A DNA stretch of 44,116 nt, taken from assembly GCA_024399575.1 (NCBI GenBank), contig JAKSNT010000010.1:1-44116 (forward strand). The letters run 5' to 3'. This DNA comes from Paludibacteraceae bacterium. GTDB taxonomy: Bacteria > Bacteroidota > Bacteroidia > Bacteroidales > Paludibacteraceae. Below are positions 40,124-44,116 of the stretch, piece after piece (position 1 is the first letter of the stretch; every line of letters begins with the position of its first letter). The position numbers and the translations under genes are program-made. Below the pieces are notes generated by a model, which saw nothing but the letters and a program-made list of their open reading frames with translations, did not search any database and was not told the DNA's origin.

Positions 40124-41149
40124 TTATTTTCTAACTAATTCGTTATATCTTTTCTTTTTGTTGATATAGACTTGCCATATCAACAAAAAGTTTAATCTCT
40201 CCTCTATATTTTTTTTCGTTCTCAGTCTAATGTTCTCATTTCGTGATGCTTCGAATTCTGGTTTTATCTTTCTGAAGTCTCTCAATGCTTTGATTGTTGC
40301 TTTTGCATTAGCGGCTTTTCCGCTGGCTGACATCTGCAATATTGCAACAAGGTCAAGCCAAAGTCTTACAAATGCTACCCATCTGTATTCTTTTTTATCG
40401 AGGTTTTTGTACAGCAACAACCTGTTGTTTCTGAAATTCAGATAGGTTTTTCTTGGCGATTCGTATCCTAATGATCCTCCTCCGAGGTGATATGCGGTTG
40501 ATTTGCCAATGCACTTGATTGACCATCCACGTGCCTTTAGTCTCCAGCAGAGGTCTATCTCCTCCTGATGGGCGAAAAATCGTGAGTCCAATCCTCCTAC
40601 TTCAATATATATGTCTCTTCTTATTAAAAGACAAGCCCCTGTGCTCCAGAACACTTCGATGTCATTGTCGTATTGTCCTTTGTCTTCCTCGACATTGTCC
40701 ATTACCCTGCCTCTGCAGAATGGATATCCATATCTGTCAATGAATCCTCCAGCTGCTCCTGCGTATTCGAAGTGTGTTCTTTTCCTGTCGGATAACACTT
40801 TTGGTTGACAGGCTGCACACTCTTTGTGATTGTTCATGTAGTCAACCATTGGTTCCAGCCATCCTATGGGAGTTTCAACATCCGAGTTCAGCAGTACAAC
40901 GTATTCTGCATCTGATTGTGTAATGGCTTTGTTGTAACCTTCGGCAAATCCCCAGTTCTTTTCAAATTCTATGAGTCTGACGGTAGGGTAGTGTGCCTTT
41001 AGCCATTCTTTGGATCCGTCATCTGAGCCATTGTCTGCCACTGTGACCATTGTGTCTGTGGTGTTTTCTACGCTTTTTACGACACTGTCCAGATAGTGTT
41101 CCATCAATTTCACTCCATTATAATTCAGTATGATGACTTCTGTTTTCAT
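40124..41149 (-). CDS. Family 2 glycosyltransferase (rhamnosyltransferase-like)
   Basis: A 341-residue GT-A transferase for surface polysaccharide. I use ATG 41149 (MKTEVIILNYNG); a TTG three codons upstream is possible. It has the N-terminal VIILNYNG, DNGSDDGS, the nucleotide/metal motif LLNSDVE, and the acceptor-side HQEEIDLCWR. A C-terminal part of about 90 residues holds a hydrophobic segment (FVRLWLDLVAILQMSASG) and a very basic end. It begins 28 bases after the stem-loop that follows rpmE2, with no visible promoter. Sugar and acceptor cannot be told. Confidence 0.9.
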   Translation of the reverse strand: MKTEVIILNYNGVKLMEHYLDSVVKSVENTTDTMVTVADNGSDDGSKEWLKAHYPTVRLIEFEKNWGFAEGYNKAITQSDAEYVVLLNSDVETPIGWLEPMVDYMNNHKECAACQPKVLSDRKRTHFEYAGAAGGFIDRYGYPFCRGRVMDNVEEDKGQYDNDIEVFWSTGACLLIRRDIYIEVGGLDSRFFAHQEEIDLCWRLKARGWSIKCIGKSTAYHLGGGSLGYESPRKTYLNFRNNRLLLYKNLDKKEYRWVAFVRLWLDLVAILQMSASGKAANAKATIKALRDFRKIKPEFEASRNENIRLRTKKNIEERLNFLLIWQVYINKKKRYNELVRK

Positions 41150-41177
41150 GACTGTCAAGGATTTTATAATGTGTAAA

Positions 41178-41207
41178 GGGGTTCGCTTCTGCTGTGAAAC
41201 GAACCCC
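41178..41207 (-). terminator. Stem-loop after rpmE2
   Basis: An 8-bp stem, GGGGTTCG (41178-41185) and CGAACCCC (41200-41207), with a 14-base loop. On the minus strand it is followed by TTTACACATTATAAAA. It ends 28 bases before the glycosyltransferase start. Confidence 0.65.
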
Positions 41208-41232
41208 TCGCTATTCCTTTTTTCGCAAAGTC

Positions 41233-41496
41233 TTACTTCTTGTTACGGCTTTGACGGTTCTGATATCTGCTGAGGAACTTATCTACGCGACCAGCGGTGT
41301 CAACCAACTTGGTCTTGCCAGTGTAGAATGGGTGAGAAGAACTTGAGATCTCAAGTTTTACCAAAGGATAAGTTACCCCATCGATATCGATGGTTTCTTT
41401 CGTAGCTACAGTCGAGCGAGTGATGAATGTATCGTCATTCGACATGTCTTTGAACACTACGGGGCGATAGCTTTCTGGATGAATCCCTTTTTTCAT
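41233..41496 (-). CDS. rpmE2: 50S ribosomal protein L31, type B
   Basis: A large-subunit protein of 87 residues at the central protuberance. It starts [17 protein letters not shown] and has [20 protein letters not shown], both typical. It lacks the CxxC zinc motif, which marks type B (the zinc-independent form). It begins 21 bases downstream of tRNA-Ser(UGA) on the same strand, and no promoter lies between, so the tRNA and the mRNA are probably cut from one transcript. Confidence 0.96.
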   Translation of the reverse strand: MKKGIHPESYRPVVFKDMSNDDTFITRSTVATKETIDIDGVTYPLVKLEISSSSHPFYTGKTKLVDTAGRVDKFLSRYQNRQSRNKK

Positions 41497-41517
41497 TGTT
41501 ATTAAAAATTATATTTG

Positions 41518-41602
41518 CGGAGAGAGAGGGATTCGAACCCCCGGTACCTCTCAGTACGTCGGTTTTCAAGACCGATGCAATCGACCACTCTGCCATCTCT
41601 CC
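41518..41602 (-). tRNA. tRNA-Ser (anticodon UGA)
   Basis: An 85-base tRNA with a long variable arm. On the minus strand the acceptor GGAGAGA (41602-41596) pairs with TCTCTCC (41525-41519), with discriminator G at 41518. The anticodon arm reads CGGTCTTGAAAACCG, placing TGA as anticodon. The T loop TTCGAAT is present. CCA is not encoded. It is immediately upstream of rpmE2. Confidence 0.95.
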
Positions 41603-41635
41603 TTGCAAATAAATCATACCCTGATTTTGCGGTTG

Positions 41636-41667
41636 CAAAGGTACGACTTTTTTCGTTATTGACCAAA
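41636..41667 (-). promoter_or_regulatory. Bacteroidota-type promoter for tRNA-Ser(UGA)-rpmE2
   Basis: On the minus strand, TTTG at 41667-41664 is 20 bases before TACCTTTG at 41643-41636. The tRNA begins at 41602. Confidence 0.8.
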
Positions 41668-41736
41668 TGTTTTTGAAATTATTTTCTAAAAATGTTTTAT
41701 TTGATTGATTTTGCTGAAATTCAACTTGTTATAAAA

Positions 41737-41770
41737 ACGAGAGTCAGATAAATATCTATCTGACTCTCGT
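41737..41770 (-). terminator. Terminator closing the lipoprotein array
   Basis: A perfect 14-bp stem (arms 41737-41750 and 41757-41770, loop of 6) is followed on the minus strand by TTTTATAACAA. It lies 23 bases after the stop codon of the last lipoprotein gene and isolates the array from the tRNA-Ser promoter downstream. Confidence 0.88.
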
Positions 41771-41793
41771 GTATGAGTGATTTGATATGTAAA

Positions 41794-42090
41794 TCAATAC
41801 AAGTAATTCATGAAATTACCGAGTGCATAGCATGCAGTCATCGAACTCAGGTTCATATCTTCAACCACGATATTCGTATATCCTTCTTTCACGAAGATTT
41901 CTTTCTGTTTTGCCAATTGCTCTTCTGTTAGCCACATTGATATTTCTACTTTGCTATCTGCTATGCTGCCTAAGCCAGCGGTATAAGTGATTTTGTAGCA
42001 TTTTCCATTTGTGGCTTTGTCTTTATCACATGAAATCATGCTCAGCCCCATGGCAACTACAACTGCAACTGCAAACAATACCTTTTTCAT
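41794..42090 (-). CDS. Small lipoprotein, array member 4
   Basis: A 98-residue predicted lipoprotein of unknown function. The start is ATG 42090: the frame is open further upstream, but the signal peptide (MKKVLFAVAVVVAMGLSMIS) and lipobox Cys21 fix it. The mature part has CYKITY and, near the C-terminus, ACYALGN, the same two-cysteine layout as its neighbours. It also has S-M-W and YTNIVVE, which match Y-M-W and RTNIKV in the paralogues. Its signal-peptide DNA differs from member 3 by a few bases. It is the last gene of the array, 23 bases after member 3. Confidence 0.75.
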   Translation of the reverse strand: MKKVLFAVAVVVAMGLSMISCDKDKATNGKCYKITYTAGLGSIADSKVEISMWLTEEQLAKQKEIFVKEGYTNIVVEDMNLSSMTACYALGNFMNYLY

Positions 42091-42113
42091 AATGTACCTG
42101 TATGTTTTTTTAA

Positions 42114-42371
42114 TCAATTTGCTGCTATACAATCCTGTGCGGTTTTGTATTTTGTTGCGTAGCTGACTTTTATGTTTGTTCTGCCGAACATTTTTTCCCA
42201 TTCGGTAATAACTGCATCAATGTTGTTGCGAGTGTCCCACATATAAACAGTCATTTGGAGGTTCTTTTCCATATATGTTACTTTGTGACACTGAACTTTG
42301 TTTTTGTCGCATGAAATCATGCTCAATCCCATTGCAGCTACTACTGCAACTGCAAAAAATACTTTTTTCAT
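42114..42371 (-). CDS. Small lipoprotein, array member 3
   Basis: An 85-residue lipoprotein, the shortest of the four. Start ATG 42371 is set by the signal peptide (MKKVFFAVAVVAAMGLSMIS, lipobox Cys21). The mature protein runs C-H-K-V-T-Y, then YMWDTRNN, FGRTNIKV, and ends KTAQDCIAAN. The first 27 bases of its coding region are identical to those of member 1. Function unknown; it probably sits on the periplasmic side of a membrane, with a likely disulfide between the Cys of CHK and the Cys of DC. Confidence 0.75.
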   Translation of the reverse strand: MKKVFFAVAVVAAMGLSMISCDKNKVQCHKVTYMEKNLQMTVYMWDTRNNIDAVITEWEKMFGRTNIKVSYATKYKTAQDCIAAN

Positions 42372-42412
42372 AATGAATATTGGTTTTAATTTAATTAATT
42401 TGTTATCCGTAT

Positions 42413-42691
42413 TTATGCATTGGTATTGGCAGCTGCACAATCCTCAATTGTCTTGTATTTTATGGATTTTTGGATTTTGACATTTGTCCTGCCTACTTCT
42501 GGCGTTTCCCAGTACTCTTTCAGCCTGTCTAGGCTGATTTTAGAGGCCCACATGTATTTCGTTACTTCTGAACCATCAGTGTCTTTATAGGTGACTTTAT
42601 AACATACTTTTTCCTCTTTCATTTTTTCGCATGATGTAAAGCCACAAAGCACAGCCCCTAATATTGCCAATGCAAACAATTTTTTTTTCAT
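42413..42691 (-). CDS. Small lipoprotein, array member 2
   Basis: A 92-residue lipoprotein with signal peptide MKKKLFALAILGAVLCGFTS and lipobox Cys21. The mature part contains VCYKVTY, the YMWASKISLDRLKEYWE helix, GRTNVKIQ, and the ending KTIEDCAAANTNA. It is most like member 3 from the Y-M-W motif onward. It starts 13 bases after member 1 ends and lies 41 bases before member 3. Confidence 0.75.
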   Translation of the reverse strand: MKKKLFALAILGAVLCGFTSCEKMKEEKVCYKVTYKDTDGSEVTKYMWASKISLDRLKEYWETPEVGRTNVKIQKSIKYKTIEDCAAANTNA

Positions 42692-42704
42692 GTGTGGTTA
42701 TGAA

Positions 42705-43025
42705 TTAGATTAATACTGTTGACAGACAGTCGCTTTGCGTCTTGATGGAATCAGCAGTCACTTTTTCATAAGATACGTTTTCGTACTTCGATTTTTCCAA
42801 TGCCTCTTTTGAAGCTTTTATTTCAGAGTCAGAGCACCAGCGATAGCCTTCGTAATCCATTGATGGGCGCGATTCTCTCACCTTGTTGCCTAATGAATCT
42901 TTCTGCTCTGGCTGTTCTGGAATTGTGTACTTGATTTTGTAGCAACTCTTTGCCTCTTCCTTACAAGATACAATTCCCATACATACTGCTGCTGCTATTG
43001 CAACTGCAAAAAATACTTTTTTCAT
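42705..43025 (-). CDS. Small lipoprotein, array member 1 (most divergent)
   Basis: A 106-residue lipoprotein, first in the array. It has signal peptide MKKVFFAVAIAAAVCMGIVS and lipobox Cys21. The mature part has SCYKIKY, then an insertion rich in Pro, Glu and Lys, and YRWCSDSE in place of the Y-M-W motif with an extra Cys. It ends near SDCLSTVLI. The extra cysteine and longer loop set it apart from the other three. Its leader carries the array promoter and a small hairpin. Confidence 0.75.
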   Translation of the reverse strand: MKKVFFAVAIAAAVCMGIVSCKEEAKSCYKIKYTIPEQPEQKDSLGNKVRESRPSMDYEGYRWCSDSEIKASKEALEKSKYENVSYEKVTADSIKTQSDCLSTVLI

Positions 43026-43058
43026 ATTGCTTTTTGTTTTTATTATTCAAAACCCTCC

Positions 43059-43075
43059 AGTGCGCACTTCGCACT
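43059..43075 (-). other. Small hairpin in the leader of the lipoprotein array
   Basis: AGTGCG (43059-43064) and CGCACT (43070-43075) can pair around a 5-base loop in the transcript leader, between the promoter and the first start codon. A role is not shown. Confidence 0.4.
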
Positions 43076-43087
43076 CCTATTCGGCTG

Positions 43088-43118
43088 CAAAGTTACAAAT
43101 TGTTTTTTATATGGCAAA
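43088..43118 (-). promoter_or_regulatory. Bacteroidota-type promoter for the lipoprotein array
   Basis: On the minus strand, TTTG at 43118-43115 lies 19 bases before TAACTTTG at 43095-43088. The first array gene starts at 43025. No other promoter is visible before the terminator at 41737-41770, so the four genes are probably one transcript. Confidence 0.75.
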
Positions 43119-43159
43119 CAAAATTCATTTTTTTTTATTGAGAATTTTTCCTCTTTTGC

Positions 43160-43978
43160 CTATAAATCTATAATGAATGTTTTATGCTTTGTAAATGAGC
43201 TTGTTATGCTTTTTGTTTCGAAAATCCCATATATGGTTGACCCTGATCCTGACATGCTCGCATAGCTTGCCCCTTTCTCATACATCTCTCTCTTTATCTG
43301 CTCTAATTCTACGTGATTTGCAAATATATGCTTCTCGAAATCGTTTTTCACTTCGTTTTTCCATGCTTTCACTTCTGTGTCAGTCAGCAATTTCTCCAAT
43401 TGATTCTTCCATGGTGCAGGACTGCATTTTGTGTAGGCTTCTTTTGTCGAAATATTGATGTCAGGCTTGACCATTACGAGTCTCTTTCCCTTGAGGTCTA
43501 TCTTTATGTCGCTCATCAGGTCTCCTTTCCCTTTGCATATTCTCGGTCTGTTTTTTATGAAAAAAGCGCAGTCTGCTCCCAATTTTGCAGCAATTGTTTC
43601 CATCTCCTCGTCGGTTGCTCCTATCTTGAACATGTCGTTTATCATCTTTATTGTGAATGCAGCGTCAGCCGAACCTCCTCCGAGTCCTGCGCCTGAAGGA
43701 ATGTTTTTGGTGAGTCTGATTTTCACAGGTGGTAGAATTCCGTAAGTCTCTTCCATGAGCCTATATGCTCTGACCACAAGATTTTCCTTTCCATCGTCCT
43801 CCAGTTTAATCCCTTTCGTTTCAAAACTGAATCTGTCAGCCTCTTCGATCTCAAGTTCGTCGGTGAGTGGTATAGGGTACATTGCCGTACAAATGTCGTG
43901 GTAGCCGTCCTCACGTTTCCGTTCGATGTTGAGCCCAATGTTTATCTTGCAATTCGGAAAACTTTTCATATCGTACAT
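43160..43978 (-). CDS. ispE: 4-diphosphocytidyl-2-C-methyl-D-erythritol kinase
   Basis: A GHMP kinase of 272 residues in the MEP pathway to isoprenoids, including the undecaprenyl carrier. The N-terminal PNCKINIGLNIERKREDGYH and the ATP-binding glycine loop PSGAGLGGGSADAAFTI are diagnostic. The C-terminal ASMSGSGSTIYGIF completes the GHMP motifs. ATG 43978 or ATG 43969 (MKSFPNCK) could be the start. It begins 15 bases after the terminator of tRNA-Ser(GCU), with no clear promoter of its own. Confidence 0.95.
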   Translation of the reverse strand: MYDMKSFPNCKINIGLNIERKREDGYHDICTAMYPIPLTDELEIEEADRFSFETKGIKLEDDGKENLVVRAYRLMEETYGILPPVKIRLTKNIPSGAGLGGGSADAAFTIKMINDMFKIGATDEEMETIAAKLGADCAFFIKNRPRICKGKGDLMSDIKIDLKGKRLVMVKPDINISTKEAYTKCSPAPWKNQLEKLLTDTEVKAWKNEVKNDFEKHIFANHVELEQIKREMYEKGASYASMSGSGSTIYGIFETKSITSSFTKHKTFIIDL

Positions 43979-43993
43979 TTATAATATTAAAAA

Positions 43994-44020
43994 GGGATGA
44001 CTTCTTTCATAAATCATCCC
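43994..44020 (-). terminator. Terminator after tRNA-Ser(GCU)
   Basis: A 7-bp stem, GGGATGA (43994-44000) and TCATCCC (44014-44020). On the minus strand it is followed by TTTTTAATATT, a good U-run. It lies 8 bases from the tRNA 3' end. Confidence 0.8.
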
Positions 44021-44028
44021 CTTACGAG

Positions 44029-44115
44029 CGGAAGCTGGGGGATTCGAACCCCCGGTACGGAAACCCGTACGTCAGTTTAGCAAACTGGTGGTTTCAGCCA
44101 CTCACCCAAACTTCC
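44029..44115 (-). tRNA. tRNA-Ser (anticodon GCU)
   Basis: An 87-base tRNA, complete within the window by one base. On the minus strand the acceptor GGAAGTT (44115-44109) pairs with AGCTTCC (44036-44030), one G-U, with discriminator G at 44029. The anticodon loop TTGCTAA gives GCT. The long variable arm and the T loop TTCGAAT are present. CCA is not encoded. The promoter would lie beyond the window edge. Confidence 0.93.
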
Positions 44116-44116
44116 T

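Noticed and set aside
42091-42440. Upstream extensions of lipoprotein genes 3 and 4
   Set aside because: They place 23-37 residues before clear signal peptides and overlap the preceding genes. The inner ATG codons match those of the paralogues.

Overview
The window is ordinary chromosomal DNA of a member of the Bacteroidota, most likely order Bacteroidales. The evidence is: many promoters of the TTTG-N19/20-TAnnTTTG type used by the Bacteroidota housekeeping sigma factor; a short primary sigma factor gene lacking region 1.1; a FeoA-FeoB fusion; and lineage families such as DUF2851, DUF4293, DUF6913, DUF1573, type B L31 and class III fructose-bisphosphatase. There are no phage, transposon, CRISPR or rRNA sequences. 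I cannot name the genus.

Layout. 0.3-0.8 kb: GNAT acetyltransferase (minus), divergent from feoAB and an overlapping YhcH-family gene (1-3.9 kb). 3.9-5.1 kb: DUF2851 (minus). 5.1-7.5 kb: a tight operon of SRPBCC protein, tadA, TraB/GumN protein and trmN6-like methyltransferase. 7.6-16.2 kb: ligA, DUF6913, dapA, TPR protein, mutS and a small secreted protein. 16.2-16.8 kb: recR (minus), divergent from tyrS. 16.9-20.0 kb: tyrS, small membrane protein, HAD phosphatase, DUF4293 and a short aroK. 20.0-26.5 kb: tRNA-Leu(CAA), Mpv17-like membrane protein, tgt, LptF/G-type permease and mfd. 26.4-32.2 kb (minus): fbp, nth, ftsK and lolA-like. 32.3-35.4 kb: sigma factor, MATE exporter and yicC. 35.5-44.1 kb (all minus): tRNA-Ser(GCU), ispE, four tandem small lipoprotein genes, tRNA-Ser(UGA), rpmE2, a GT2 glycosyltransferase, DUF1573, meaB, a PAP2 phosphatase and a class A penicillin-binding protein.

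Themes. Genome maintenance is heavily represented (ligA, mutS, recR, mfd, nth, ftsK), as are tRNA and translation (tadA, trmN6, tgt, tyrS, rpmE2, three tRNAs) and the cell envelope (PBP1A, LptF/G-type, LolA-like, PAP2, ispE, lipoproteins). Twelve TAnnTTTG promoters and seven stem-loop terminators can be placed.

Most notable points: (1) a tandem array of four paralogous small lipoproteins of unknown function (41.8-43.0 kb), sharing near-identical signal-peptide DNA and a conserved pair of cysteines; (2) a change in strand composition near 16 kb that ignores gene direction and could be a replichore boundary; (3) a tRNA-guanine transglycosylase whose zinc site has lost two of three cysteines; (4) five stem-loop terminators sitting 10-33 bases upstream of the next gene's start codon with no visible promoter between; (5) a sigma factor gene overlapped by an exporter with a TTG start. 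I saw no clear multi-gene defence, biosynthetic or mobile system.
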